Below are positions 21,392 through 31,361 of a stretch of DNA of 64,000 nucleotides, piece by piece. This DNA is from Aquimarina amphilecti (GTDB lineage: Bacteria; Bacteroidota; Bacteroidia; Flavobacteriales; Flavobacteriaceae). The DNA lies in the NCBI RefSeq assembly GCF_900109375.1, contig NZ_FOAB01000002.1, positions 1 to 64,000 on the forward strand, read 5' to 3'. The notes under the pieces were generated by a model. It ran no database searches. It was not told the DNA's origin and worked only from the letters and a program-made list of their open reading frames with translations. Each line of letters opens with the position of its first letter. Position 1 is the stretch's first letter. A program made the translations under genes and the position numbers.

Positions 21392-23776
21392 ATGAATGCA
21401 ATTAAAAAACCAAGGAAGATAACCAACACATTTGCAAAACGATGGGCAGAATTCGTTATAAAATTTAAATGGCCCGTTTTAATTACTACTTTGGCACTAG
21501 CGATAGGGCTAGGATCGAATGGTAACATGGAATTTGATGGTGATTATCACGTGTTTTTCAGCAAATCCAATCCAGAATTGGAAGCATTTGACGCCTTACA
21601 AGAAAAATACACTAAAGATGATAATGTAGTAATAGTATTAACCCCTTCTAATGGAGACATTTTCACCAAAGAGAACCTATCTGCTATCGAAGAACTCACA
21701 GCAGAAGCTTGGAACACTCCATACTCCTCTCGCGTCGATGCTCTAACGAATTTTCAGCATACCAGCGCACAAGGAGACGATCTATACGTAGATGACTTAT
21801 CTTATGAATCTTCTACTAAAACTGACGCTGAGATCGCCATAATTAAACAGAAAGCGCTAAAAGAACCTCTTTTAGTGGATAGAATTCTTAATAAAAGCGG
21901 AACGGTTACAGCAATAAATGTTACCGTCAGACTGCCGGGAAAGGATAGCGCTAAGGAAATTCCAGAAGTTACCGCCTTTATACGAAACGCAATTTCAGAT
22001 TTCAAAACAAAGTACCCTAACTTCGAAATACATTCATCAGGATTAGTACCATTAAACACAGCATTTTTCGAATCATCCATGAATGATTTGATGTTAACGA
22101 TGATTATGTTAATCATTGTAATCATCACCACATTTATTCTTACTAGAAACATATATAGTACCGTTGCCACATTTATAGTAGTGATGTTTTCCATTATGAG
22201 TGCAGTAGGTTTTGTTGGATTAATGGGCATAAAACTTACTCCACCATCTTCAGTATTTCCTACAATGATACTAACACTCGCAGTAGCAGATAGTATTCAT
22301 ATTTTGATAACAATGCTTCAAAAAATGAGAAAAGATGGATACAATAAAAAAGAAGCATTAGTGGAATCCATAAGGCTTAATTTTATGCCTGTTTTTATTA
22401 CTAGTTTGACAACAGTTATTGGGTTTTTAACAATGAATTTTGGCGATGTTCCCCCATTCTGGGATTTAGGTAATATTACCGCTTTTGGTATGACGATGGC
22501 ATTTTTATATTCTACTACTGCCTTACCAGCTCTTATGGCAATTCTTCCGGTAAAAGTAAAAGTTAAAAAAGAAACCTCTGGACCAGAAAAAATAAGCTGG
22601 TATAAATCTTTAGGACATATGGTTGTCAAACAACCTGTACGACTGACAATTATATCTATTATAGTTATTGGGCTTTTAACTTTTTTAGCTACTAAAAACA
22701 GATTTAATGATGAGTTTATCAATTACTTCGACGAAACCGTAACTTTTAGAACCGACACGGATTATATAAGTGAAAATCTAACGGGTATTTATAATGTTGA
22801 ATTTTCAATAGGTAGTGGAGAAAGTGGAGGAATTAACAACCCAGAATATCTAAGAAAACTGAATGCTTTTGAAGACTGGTTGAACCAGCAACCAGAAGTA
22901 GTACACGTAAACGCCTTTAGTGAAGTAGCAAGACGAGTGAATCGCTCTATGCACGGAGATGATGAGAATTATTATAAAGTTCCTGATAGTCGAGAAGAAG
23001 CTGCTCAGTACTTATTACTCTACGAACTCTCGCTTCCTTTTGGATTAGATTTAAACAATCAAATTAACGTAGATAAATCCGAAACACGTGTCACCGTAAC
23101 CATAGAAAACATCAAAAGTGCTGACATGATTGCCTTTTCTGATCGAGCAGAAGCGTGGCTACAAAACAACACTCCTAAGCCCATGCACTCTATTGGTGTA
23201 AGTCCAACACTCATGTTTTCCACCTTAGGTTTTAGACAAGCTGACAGCATGTTCACCGGAAACATTATCGCCTTGATTCTAATTTCTATAGTACTCATGT
23301 TTGCGCTTAGAAACTTTAAACTTGGACTGCTAAGTATCATTCCTAATGTTACACCAGTATTAGTTGGATTTGGATTCTGGGCATTGTATAAAGCACAGAT
23401 CAACACAGGAATGGTAATCGTATTCGGAATGACATTAGGAATCATAGTAGATGATACGGTCCATTTTATGAGTAAGTTTTTACGAGCACGTAGAGAATTG
23501 GGTTATGATGCTAAAGAAGCAGTCATTTACGCCTTCGAAACAGTAGGTAAAGCATTAGTTACGACAACGATTGTTTTACTAGCTGGATTTGCAGTCCTAT
23601 CAACTTCTTCATTTGCATTGAACAGTTATATGGCTAGAATCACACTGATCATTATTTTTTCAGCCTTAGTAATTGATTTTATACTACTTCCGTCATTACT
23701 GATCTTAACGAGTAAGAAGAATACATCAAAAGAAACCATAAAAGAGTTAAATCCACAAGTACAACTAGATAAATAA
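21392..23776 (+). CDS. MMPL/RND-superfamily exporter
   Basis: This 794-residue membrane protein has the RND/MMPL two-fold repeat: a first helix (residues 24-42), a large periplasmic loop, a bundle of five helices (about 230-400), a second helix near 425, another periplasmic loop and a last bundle (about 630-775). The helix motif with acidic residues (GMTLGIIVDDTVHFMSKF) is typical of proton-driven members. It is shorter than tripartite HAE-type RND pumps and matches the group exporting lipids or other hydrophobic molecules. It is followed by LolA-like and outer-membrane protein genes, an arrangement that suggests transfer of a lipid to the outer membrane. TetR operator-like sites precede it. 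Confidence 0.9.
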   Translation: MNAIKKPRKITNTFAKRWAEFVIKFKWPVLITTLALAIGLGSNGNMEFDGDYHVFFSKSNPELEAFDALQEKYTKDDNVVIVLTPSNGDIFTKENLSAIEELTAEAWNTPYSSRVDALTNFQHTSAQGDDLYVDDLSYESSTKTDAEIAIIKQKALKEPLLVDRILNKSGTVTAINVTVRLPGKDSAKEIPEVTAFIRNAISDFKTKYPNFEIHSSGLVPLNTAFFESSMNDLMLTMIMLIIVIITTFILTRNIYSTVATFIVVMFSIMSAVGFVGLMGIKLTPPSSVFPTMILTLAVADSIHILITMLQKMRKDGYNKKEALVESIRLNFMPVFITSLTTVIGFLTMNFGDVPPFWDLGNITAFGMTMAFLYSTTALPALMAILPVKVKVKKETSGPEKISWYKSLGHMVVKQPVRLTIISIIVIGLLTFLATKNRFNDEFINYFDETVTFRTDTDYISENLTGIYNVEFSIGSGESGGINNPEYLRKLNAFEDWLNQQPEVVHVNAFSEVARRVNRSMHGDDENYYKVPDSREEAAQYLLLYELSLPFGLDLNNQINVDKSETRVTVTIENIKSADMIAFSDRAEAWLQNNTPKPMHSIGVSPTLMFSTLGFRQADSMFTGNIIALILISIVLMFALRNFKLGLLSIIPNVTPVLVGFGFWALYKAQINTGMVIVFGMTLGIIVDDTVHFMSKFLRARRELGYDAKEAVIYAFETVGKALVTTTIVLLAGFAVLSTSSFALNSYMARITLIIIFSALVIDFILLPSLLILTSKKNTSKETIKELNPQVQLDK

Positions 23777-23793
23777 TTTTAAAACATACTATA

Positions 23794-24567
23794 ATGAAAA
23801 AACTAATTTTAATAGGAATTGCATTATTAAGCATTACTGCAATAACTGCGCAAAGTGCAGAAGAACGCGGACTACAAATCGCTAATGAAGCCGACAAAGC
23901 AGATCAAGGATTCAAAAGCTCTATAGTAAACCTAAAAATGACCTTAAAAAACAAAAATGGTCAAACTAGTGAACGTTTATTAATTACAAGAACACTAGAA
24001 CAGTCTGATGATGGTGATAAGTCTATGATTGTATTTAATAGCCCTAAAGATGTAAAAGGGACTTCGACATTAACTTTTACCCATAAAATTGGATCCGATG
24101 ATCAGTGGCTATTTTTACCTTCCATAAAACGGGTAAAAAGAATTTCTTCTAATAATAAATCTGGTCCTTTTGTAGGTAGCGAATTCGCTTATGAAGATCT
24201 TTCTTCTCAGGAAGTAGAAAAATACGGATATAAATTCCTAAAAGAAAATGGAAACCTTCTTATAGTAGAACAAGATCCTGTCGATCCAAAATCTGGTTAC
24301 ACAAGACGTTTGGTAACCTACAATAAAGAAAAAGCATATCGATTAGAAAAAATAGAGTTTTATGATCGTAAAAATTCTTTATTAAAAACCCTTACATACA
24401 GTGATTATAAATTATATAAAGGAAAATTCTGGAGAGCGTTAACTATGAATATGATAAATCACCAAAGTAATAAAGAAACACAACTAAAATTTAGTGATTA
24501 TAACTTCGAATCTGAATTATCGGAAGATGATTTTACACAAGTAGCTCTTAAGAGAGCTGGAAAATAA
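23794..24567 (+). CDS. Periplasmic outer-membrane-lipoprotein-sorting (LolA-like) protein
   Basis: This 257-residue protein has a signal peptide (about residues 1-20, ending T-A-Q). Its body matches the LolA-like family found beside MMPL exporters: ADQGFKSSIVNLKMTLKNK near the start, KRVKRISSNNKSGPFVGSEF near residues 110-130 and SGYTRRLVTYNKEKAYRLEK further on. Such proteins carry lipid-like substrates in the periplasm. It starts 17 bases after the MMPL stop, so it is cotranscribed. Confidence 0.88.
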   Translation: MKKLILIGIALLSITAITAQSAEERGLQIANEADKADQGFKSSIVNLKMTLKNKNGQTSERLLITRTLEQSDDGDKSMIVFNSPKDVKGTSTLTFTHKIGSDDQWLFLPSIKRVKRISSNNKSGPFVGSEFAYEDLSSQEVEKYGYKFLKENGNLLIVEQDPVDPKSGYTRRLVTYNKEKAYRLEKIEFYDRKNSLLKTLTYSDYKLYKGKFWRALTMNMINHQSNKETQLKFSDYNFESELSEDDFTQVALKRAGK

Positions 24568-24689
24568 TCTCTAAATCTAAAGCACATAAAAGGTAGGTTT
24601 TTAATTATTGATCTTGCTCTTTACAAAATGTCCTTTCTTCTAATAATAGAAATCACCTTTTTGTGCTTAATAATACATACAATCAAAAA

Positions 24690-25892
24690 ATGAAATTTAA
24701 ATTCAGTTTGCTTCTTGCCATTTTGTTATCTATTCTAAATATCACAGCCCAAAAAGAAGAAAAAAAAGTAACTCATGATTTTGAATTAGAATTAGAAGCA
24801 GAATACCGTTATTTTTATAATAGCGCTCTTTTTGAAGGCCAAAAAGATCATTTTCCTTCATTAGGTATCTCACCAGAATATTCTTTAGCATGGAATAAAG
24901 GATATGAAAGTATTAACTTCAAAGGCTTTTTTAGACTTGATGTTGATGATGAAAGAACACATTGGGATATTCGAGAATTATATTACCAAAAGGCTAATAA
25001 CAATTGGGAATTAAGCTTAGGACTAAAAAAAGTGTATTGGGGTGTTACAGAAAGTAACCATCTGGTTGATATAATAAATCAAACAGACGCTGTAGAAACT
25101 TTTGATGGCGAAGAAAAACTGGGACAACCAATGGCTCAATTTACCTGGACTACAGATAAATATGGCTCTTTTGATTTTTTCTATCTCCCATATCATCGAA
25201 AACGAACTTTTTCAGGGAAAAAAGGAAGGCTTCGTTTTCCTGTGGTTATTGACAAAGATGATTTAAATTATGAAAGTGGTGCAGAAGAATGGCGACAAGA
25301 TTTTGCATTTCGTTGGAAGCATTACTTCAGTATTTTTGATATTGGTCTCTCTCACTTTTATGGAACAGGAAGAGAACCTCTATTTACATTTGATGATATT
25401 GGAAATATCAACGCCTTTTATCCCGTAATAAATCAAACAGGTTTGGATTTACAAATAACTCACGACGCTTTTTTATGGAAATTAGAATCCATATATCGCA
25501 ATGCAGAAGCACAAGATTTTTTTGCTTTAGTAGCTGGTTTAGAATATACATTTTCTAACATCGATGGAAATGGCTTAGACATAGGAATTCTAGTCGAATA
25601 CTTATACGACGAGCGTGATGAACTTGCATTAAATGCTTTACAAAACGATGTTTTCTTCGGAAGTCGTATTGCATTTAATGACACACAGGATACCTCTATA
25701 TTAATTGGTGGAATCGTTGATCTAGAATCCAGTAGTAGAATTTTCAGTTTAGAAGCTTCTCGTCGTTTTGGAAATACATGGACTGCAGCAATAGAGGCTA
25801 GAATATTTAACAACATAGACACTAACGAGTTTATATTATCGAACTTTAGAGAAGATAGTTTTTTCAAAGTTTCAATAGCGAAATACTTCTAA
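24690..25892 (+). CDS. Outer-membrane beta-barrel protein of the MMPL operon
   Basis: From the ATG at 24690 the protein has 400 residues with a clear signal peptide (KFKFSLLLAILLSILNITAQ). The rest is amphipathic beta strands with many aromatics (for example INFKGFFRLDVDDERTHWDI, WELSLGLKKVYWGV), ending in an aromatic residue (K-Y-F), as expected of an outer-membrane barrel. I see no TonB plug. It is the third gene after MMPL and LolA-like genes, 122 bases downstream, and probably provides the outer-membrane end of the pathway. A GTG at 24663 would add nine residues before the signal and is unlikely. Confidence 0.8.
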   Translation: MKFKFSLLLAILLSILNITAQKEEKKVTHDFELELEAEYRYFYNSALFEGQKDHFPSLGISPEYSLAWNKGYESINFKGFFRLDVDDERTHWDIRELYYQKANNNWELSLGLKKVYWGVTESNHLVDIINQTDAVETFDGEEKLGQPMAQFTWTTDKYGSFDFFYLPYHRKRTFSGKKGRLRFPVVIDKDDLNYESGAEEWRQDFAFRWKHYFSIFDIGLSHFYGTGREPLFTFDDIGNINAFYPVINQTGLDLQITHDAFLWKLESIYRNAEAQDFFALVAGLEYTFSNIDGNGLDIGILVEYLYDERDELALNALQNDVFFGSRIAFNDTQDTSILIGGIVDLESSSRIFSLEASRRFGNTWTAAIEARIFNNIDTNEFILSNFREDSFFKVSIAKYF

Positions 25893-26024
25893 GCTGGATT
25901 CCAATAAATTCAATTTAACACTTCTTTGGTTTTCCACTGCTTAAACGTTAATTTCTCGTAAAAAAGTAATATTTAATGTTCATTTGGGTTTAAAATACTG
26001 TTAATAATTTAAACACAAACTCAA

Positions 26025-27059
26025 ATGAGAATCAACAAATCAATTTTATTGATGAGTATGGCGTTGGCTATACTCTCATGTTCGGAAAATGAACCGATCT
26101 CGGAACTAGAAAATTTAGAGCCCGACAATCAAGTCTTTGATGGAGCAGAAAGAGCCAACTTTTCTAAAACTGGAACTACCGAAGATGGGTTTTATGCAGG
26201 ATTACCAATCAGTTACGAATTAGTAGATGGAAAACGAATTTTTGAAGGTGACATTATTCTTCCAAAAGACGAAATCTATACGGAGGATTCTAATTTTGTA
26301 TTAGAAAACGGACAAGATCCTTCTCTAAGCAGAAGTGTCGGACGAACTTCTGGTAGATGGCCTAATAATACAGTTTATTATACCATAGCAAATGATCTTC
26401 CTAATCAATCAAGAGTTACCAATGCGATCGCAAGTTGGGAAAATAACACCAACCTTACTTTTATAGAAAGAACTAGCGAATCCAACTATATATATTTTAG
26501 ACCTGGTAGTGGATGTTCATCTAGTGTAGGAATGGTTGGCGGAAGACAAAACATCAACCTTGCCAGCGGATGTAGTACAGGAAATACAATTCACGAAATT
26601 GGTCATGCTGTTGGCTTATGGCACGAACAAAGTAGAGCTGATAGAGATCAATATGTTACCATCAATTTTCAGAATATACAATCTGGTAGAGATTTCAACT
26701 TTAAAACATATGTAGAACAAGGATATGATGGAGATGAATATACCAGTTCTTTAGATTTTGGATCCATAATGATGTATGGAGCATATTCTTTTTCTAAAAA
26801 TGGACAACCAACAATTACCAAAAAAGATGGAAGCACATACTCTGTTCAGAGAAACGCATTATCGTCAGAAGACTTAGAAGGAATAGATAAAATGTATCCT
26901 GATGGTGGTGATGGTGGTGGCGAACCGACTTATGAAAACGGGCAATACTATACAGTTTATGGACTAAGAGTATACAGATACAATGATAAATGGTACTACT
27001 ACAGTTCTCAAGGATGGAGAGAAGTAGTTTATGTCAATGGCGCTTGGTACTATGCGTAA
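26025..27059 (+). CDS. Astacin-family (M12A) zinc metalloprotease lipoprotein
   Basis: This 344-residue protein has a lipoprotein signal (Cys19 in A-I-L-S-C-S), a propeptide-like region to about residue 105 and an astacin catalytic domain. The zinc motif HEIGHAVGLWHE spans residues 190-201 and the Met-turn S-I-M-M-Y is at 247-251, both intact. Cys164 and Cys183 could form a disulfide. After a DGGDGGGE linker (about 292-300) a short Tyr/Trp-rich tail (YYTVYGLRVYRY, then W-Y-Y-Y-S-S-Q-G-W) forms a separate small module, perhaps carbohydrate or wall binding. Expected role: surface-anchored extracellular proteolysis. It is a single gene followed by a terminator. Confidence 0.9.
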   Translation: MRINKSILLMSMALAILSCSENEPISELENLEPDNQVFDGAERANFSKTGTTEDGFYAGLPISYELVDGKRIFEGDIILPKDEIYTEDSNFVLENGQDPSLSRSVGRTSGRWPNNTVYYTIANDLPNQSRVTNAIASWENNTNLTFIERTSESNYIYFRPGSGCSSSVGMVGGRQNINLASGCSTGNTIHEIGHAVGLWHEQSRADRDQYVTINFQNIQSGRDFNFKTYVEQGYDGDEYTSSLDFGSIMMYGAYSFSKNGQPTITKKDGSTYSVQRNALSSEDLEGIDKMYPDGGDGGGEPTYENGQYYTVYGLRVYRYNDKWYYYSSQGWREVVYVNGAWYYA

Positions 27060-27090
27060 TATATAATAGATATAATTGATTAATTGTTTT

Positions 27091-27121
27091 AAGCCTTAGG
27101 TTCATAATACCTAAGGCTTTT
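27091..27121 (+). terminator. Terminator after the astacin gene
   Basis: AAGCCTTAGGT pairs perfectly with ACCTAAGGCTT around an eight-base loop and is followed by a T-rich stretch. It starts 31 bases past the stop. Confidence 0.85.
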
Positions 27122-27173
27122 AATTTTTAGTTGCAACGATATTCCCTATTTTTGGTCTGTTATTGAAAATTTA

Positions 27174-27758
27174 ATGATGAGATCATTTTTATATACAGTA
27201 CTTACTCTTACAATCATCGTTGTTGGTTGTAAAAACGAAAATACCTCTACTATACAAGAAGAAGATGAAATTGTTAAACTCGATAGTTTATCTAAAGAAA
27301 AAGCTGAAATAGATGTATTAAAACTATCTCCACAAGCTTCAAAAGACATGGAAAGTTTTGAAGACTTTCAAAATCTCAAGAATTTGATTGTGTCGATGAG
27401 CAAATCAAATCCTTTTCATGTCAAAAAATATGCGGATAGCATTAACACATTAGTACAAAGTTTTGAAGAAAATTTATCAGAAGATTTAAAGATTAATACT
27501 ATAAGTTCTAGAATTGCAGTAATAGCTACAGAGTCTGGATTATTATTGCAACTTACGGAAACCAGAAATCAAGATTCACAGAGACTTATGGATGCGAACA
27601 TAAGATTGCTGACTGCATATAACAGCCTTATTATTCAGCTAAATGAACTATCATTAGCAATTCCCGAAAATATTGAAAAAGAACTACTTAGAGAACGGGA
27701 TATTCTAAGAGATTCTATTTTAGATCCAAAGAAAAAGAATATTAAAATTGAAGAATAG
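27174..27758 (+). CDS. Small lipoprotein of unknown function
   Basis: This 194-residue protein has a lipoprotein signal (Cys19 in I-V-V-G-C-K). The rest is helical and acidic, with no motif that I recognise. A -10-like TATTTTTG at 27147-27154 precedes the ATG by 19 bases. It ends six bases before the SnoaL-like gene, so the two are probably cotranscribed. Two adjacent ATGs (27174 and 27177) are both possible starts. Confidence 0.75.
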   Translation: MMRSFLYTVLTLTIIVVGCKNENTSTIQEEDEIVKLDSLSKEKAEIDVLKLSPQASKDMESFEDFQNLKNLIVSMSKSNPFHVKKYADSINTLVQSFEENLSEDLKINTISSRIAVIATESGLLLQLTETRNQDSQRLMDANIRLLTAYNSLIIQLNELSLAIPENIEKELLRERDILRDSILDPKKKNIKIEE

Positions 27759-27764
27759 CATATT

Positions 27765-28283
27765 ATGAGAAATATAGTTGTTTTTATATATCTAGCAATT
27801 ACAATCACTTGCTCTGCTCAAACAAAGAAAATTTCCATTGATAAAACAAAAACTGAAATCAATACGGTTTTAGAACAATGGCACAAAGCTGCAGCCGATG
27901 CTTCATTTGACTCTTATTTTGGGTTAATGACCAACGATGCCGTATTTATAGGAACTGATGCTACAGAAAATTGGGATTTAGCCTCTTTTAAGGCATTCTC
28001 TAAACCTTATTTTGACAAAGGAAAAGCTTGGAGTTTTAGCACGCTAGAAAGAAATATATTTACACCAAATGATAGTAAATTAGCCTGGTTCGATGAATTA
28101 CTGGATACACAAATGGGAATTTGTAGAGGAAGTGGTGTACTAGAAAAAACAACTGAAGGTTGGAAAATAAAACATTATGTGCTGTCAATTGCTATACCCA
28201 ATCAAAATGTAAAAGAGATTACTGCTCTTAAAAATAACTTTGACAGTGATTTAATGAAGAAATTAAGAAGTAAACAAGATTAG
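27765..28283 (+). CDS. SnoaL-like / NTF2-fold family protein, secreted
   Basis: This 172-residue protein has a short signal peptide (ending T-C-S-A-Q near residue 19) and an NTF2-like domain of the SnoaL_3 type (LEQWHKAAADASFDSYFGLM, then DAVFIGTDATENW and RGSGVLEKTTEGWKIKHYVL). The fold is used by many small-molecule-binding proteins and isomerases; no specific reaction can be assigned. Its end overlaps the convergent HAD gene by four bases. Confidence 0.85.
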   Translation: MRNIVVFIYLAITITCSAQTKKISIDKTKTEINTVLEQWHKAAADASFDSYFGLMTNDAVFIGTDATENWDLASFKAFSKPYFDKGKAWSFSTLERNIFTPNDSKLAWFDELLDTQMGICRGSGVLEKTTEGWKIKHYVLSIAIPNQNVKEITALKNNFDSDLMKKLRSKQD

Positions 28284-28942
28284 AATATAGTTTTACTAAA
28301 TTCTTCGATATTTGAATAACATTTGGTCGCACCGCTTTGTATTAGCTTTTCTTTATTCTTATCCCCTATTCCAACAAAATCTAAGGATAAGTTCTGAGCT
28401 GTTTTCAGATCCCAAAGTCCATCTCCTATTGAGACAATATTGGTAAACTCTGGTTTATTATAAAAAGCTTTTGCTCTTTCTAAAGCATCCATTACGAATC
28501 CTTCTCGAGATTCGTGAGTCATAGAAGTAGCTAATAATAACTTATCATACCATATATTACATTGCTCTAATTTTAGCATTGCGGGCTTGGGCAAAGCTCC
28601 CGTGGCAAAACAAAATGGAATTGAATTATCTCTAAAAAGTTGTATTAAAGATTGGGCCCCTTTGATCTCTTTAACAGGATCAAATTCTAACATTTGTGTT
28701 ACTAGATTATTTTCGAAATCTTCTAACAAATTATCTGAAAAATCCTTCTTAAAATTACGCTCATAATTATATCTCAAGGCGTAACTATCTGTATGATGTT
28801 TATAATTATTATAATCTGTATCGATATCCTTAATTCCCAAACTCATCATAGCTTTGGTAACTGAAATTAAGTACATAGGAACACTATCTGTTAATGTCCC
28901 ATCAATATCAAATATGTATAGTGTGTCTTTCAGAGGTGTCAT
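28280..28942 (-). CDS. HAD-superfamily hydrolase (phosphoglycolate-phosphatase-like)
   Basis: This 220-residue protein has HAD motif I IFDIDGTLTDS (residues 10-20), a helical cap, motif II in CFATGAL and a motif III/IV region with VSIGDGLWDLKTAQNLSL. These fit a haloacid-dehalogenase phosphatase acting on a small phosphorylated metabolite; the substrate is unknown. It is seven bases from the end of... the upstream TonB receptor gene, so it is probably in the same transcript as the receptor, recO and porZ. Confidence 0.85.
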   Translation of the reverse strand: MTPLKDTLYIFDIDGTLTDSVPMYLISVTKAMMSLGIKDIDTDYNNYKHHTDSYALRYNYERNFKKDFSDNLLEDFENNLVTQMLEFDPVKEIKGAQSLIQLFRDNSIPFCFATGALPKPAMLKLEQCNIWYDKLLLATSMTHESREGFVMDALERAKAFYNKPEFTNIVSIGDGLWDLKTAQNLSLDFVGIGDKNKEKLIQSGATKCYSNIEEFSKTIF

Positions 28943-28949
28943 TTTTGTT

Positions 28950-31358
28950 TTACAAAGAATACTTTAAGGAAAGAATGAAATTTCTTCCTGCTCCAGCAAT
29001 ACCCGAAGAATATGGCCTATAACGTTGATCAGTAATGTTCTCAACAGTTAAAGTAGCCTGTAAGCTTTTAGTAAATTGATATCTTGATCTAACATTAAGC
29101 GTATACCAAGAAGGAGAATATGGATTTCCATTTTCATCCAACGCGTATAAAAAATCGTTGTTTTGTTGAGAAGGAGCTAATTCTTCAAAATCAAATTGTC
29201 CATTATAAATTGCCGAAAAATCAATCATCCATTTATTATTGGTATAATTAAGATTTGTGCTACCAAACTGAGGAGCCACATGTCTAGATGGCGAAACCGA
29301 TCCATCATCAAGCTCTTCCTCTCCACCAGTAAACGTATATTTTGAAGAGAGATTAAAGTTTTTAGCAAAATCATATCTAAATCCAGCTTCGAAACCATAA
29401 ATCTGAGCATTAGCGGCATTCTGAATAGCTTGTACATTACTTAACTCTCCCCCAAAAAGAATCTCAGTTTCTCCATTAAGAGAAAAATCTCTTCGAACTA
29501 AAGCGTTATCTAATTGTGTATAATATGTTGCTAAATCAATCTTAAAATTCTTCCCTACATTAGCAGTCAAGCCAATTTCACCATTATAAGCATATTCTGG
29601 TTCTAAATCTGGATTTGGAACAACTACCGATCCCGGTTCAGAATCAAAAATTTTACCAACATCATCAATATTTGGTGCTCTAAATGCCGTAGAAAAATTT
29701 AATTTCCATTGTAAAATATCATTCGGCAACCAGCTAATTCCTGCGGTACCTGTAAAAGCCTCCGTATCGATATTTGCTTCTGTAAACGGAAAATCAAAAA
29801 ACACATCATCAAATTCAGAATACAAAATAATTCTATTGTATCGCAAACCTCCTTGAAATCTTAATTTTTCGCTCAACTTACTTTTTAAACTAACGTATGC
29901 GGCAATAGATTGCCAAGTAGAGCCATCTGGGTATCGTGATGGAGCCGCTGTAACCTCACTATTAGAAACATTAAACTCTGAACCTTCTGACGATACTTGA
30001 TTCAGAATATATTCTAACCCATAATACACTGTAGTTTTATCATCAAATTTCTTCTCAAAATCAAGGTTAGCAGAATATGCATCAACATCTTCTTTCGTTC
30101 TTGTTAATATATCATCTCCAAAATCACGATCATTTCTGCTTTCTTGAAAATTTTGATACGCGGCTGTAAATTTTACTTTATCATACAATCGGTTTTTCCA
30201 TTTATTGGTTAATTGAATATTCCCCATTAACCATTTTTGAGGTCCATAGTACCATTCAGCAGATCTCAAATTTCCATCTCTACGACGAATCAAACGATCG
30301 TATCTAGGATAATCAGAAGTTTTTGTGTAAATAAATCCAGCATTAATATCCCATCGTTCATTAGGAATAAAATGTATTTTTTGTAAAAAATTGAATTGAT
30401 CATAACCAGTAAAAACTTGGCTTTCTGGATCATCATTTTCAATTACAGTATCTACACCGTCAATTATCTCTACATATTCATTTCGCAAATAATCATCAGG
30501 ACCATGACTTCCCATAGTAAGGTCATCAAAATCTGTATAACTAACACTAGTTAGAAACGCCCATTTTTCTAAACCTATATTAAAATCAATATGACCTGTT
30601 TTCTCATTACTTGCACTAGCATATCTAGCAATTGCATTTCCACTAAATTTATTTTTACCTCGTATAGCAATCTTAGGCTGCGCCGTATAAAAATTCATCA
30701 CACCTCCTACCGCATCACTTCCATATACTACAGAACCAGGCCCTAATATTACTTCTGTTCTATCAATAGTAAATGGATCTACAGATATCACATTTTGTAC
30801 ATTTCCGCCTCTAAAAATTGCATTATTCATTCGAACTCCATCTACAGTAAGTAATAATCGGTTAGTCGAAAAACCTCTAATTATTGGACTACCACCTCCT
30901 AATTGACTCTTCTGTATAAACACTTGTCCACTACTTTGCAAAAGATCGGCAGAAGTTTGTGGTGTAGAAAAGGAAATTTCATCAGATGTAATACTTACAA
31001 TCTTTTGGGTAACATCTTTTTTATCCTGTTCCCATTTAGAAACTGAAATTACCACTTCCGACAATTGATTTTCATCTACCTCCAGATATACTTTATTTGC
31101 AGAAGTTAGAACTTCAGATTTAGTAGATGTTAATGTTATATGAGAAATATGAACAAAATATAGTTTTTCTGTTTCCGAAAAATCGGAAATATCCGCTACA
31201 CCATCAAAATCCGTTATTGTGGTTTTTGATTTAGTTTTATTATGAATTGTAACACTAGGAATGGGCTGATTATTCGACCTACTTAGTACGGTGATACTTT
31301 GGGCAGCATTATCTGTTACAAAAAATAAAGTGAATACAACAATTAAAAATAAGCGCAT
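28950..31358 (-). CDS. TonB-dependent outer-membrane receptor with carboxypeptidase-like N-terminal domain
   Basis: This 802-residue protein has a signal peptide (about 1-19), a beta-sandwich CarboxypepD_reg-like domain (20-100), a plug (GGGSPIIRGFSTNRLLLTVD, then RTEVILGPGSVVYGSDAVGG) and a 22-strand barrel ending in K-Y-S-L. The plug motifs resemble the haem/haemoglobin receptor group, so iron or haem uptake is plausible but unproven. It lies between recO (three bases upstream) and a HAD phosphatase, a tight arrangement implying one transcript from porZ onward. Confidence 0.9.
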   Translation of the reverse strand: MRLFLIVVFTLFFVTDNAAQSITVLSRSNNQPIPSVTIHNKTKSKTTITDFDGVADISDFSETEKLYFVHISHITLTSTKSEVLTSANKVYLEVDENQLSEVVISVSKWEQDKKDVTQKIVSITSDEISFSTPQTSADLLQSSGQVFIQKSQLGGGSPIIRGFSTNRLLLTVDGVRMNNAIFRGGNVQNVISVDPFTIDRTEVILGPGSVVYGSDAVGGVMNFYTAQPKIAIRGKNKFSGNAIARYASASNEKTGHIDFNIGLEKWAFLTSVSYTDFDDLTMGSHGPDDYLRNEYVEIIDGVDTVIENDDPESQVFTGYDQFNFLQKIHFIPNERWDINAGFIYTKTSDYPRYDRLIRRRDGNLRSAEWYYGPQKWLMGNIQLTNKWKNRLYDKVKFTAAYQNFQESRNDRDFGDDILTRTKEDVDAYSANLDFEKKFDDKTTVYYGLEYILNQVSSEGSEFNVSNSEVTAAPSRYPDGSTWQSIAAYVSLKSKLSEKLRFQGGLRYNRIILYSEFDDVFFDFPFTEANIDTEAFTGTAGISWLPNDILQWKLNFSTAFRAPNIDDVGKIFDSEPGSVVVPNPDLEPEYAYNGEIGLTANVGKNFKIDLATYYTQLDNALVRRDFSLNGETEILFGGELSNVQAIQNAANAQIYGFEAGFRYDFAKNFNLSSKYTFTGGEEELDDGSVSPSRHVAPQFGSTNLNYTNNKWMIDFSAIYNGQFDFEELAPSQQNNDFLYALDENGNPYSPSWYTLNVRSRYQFTKSLQATLTVENITDQRYRPYSSGIAGAGRNFILSLKYSL

Positions 31359-31361
31359 TAC

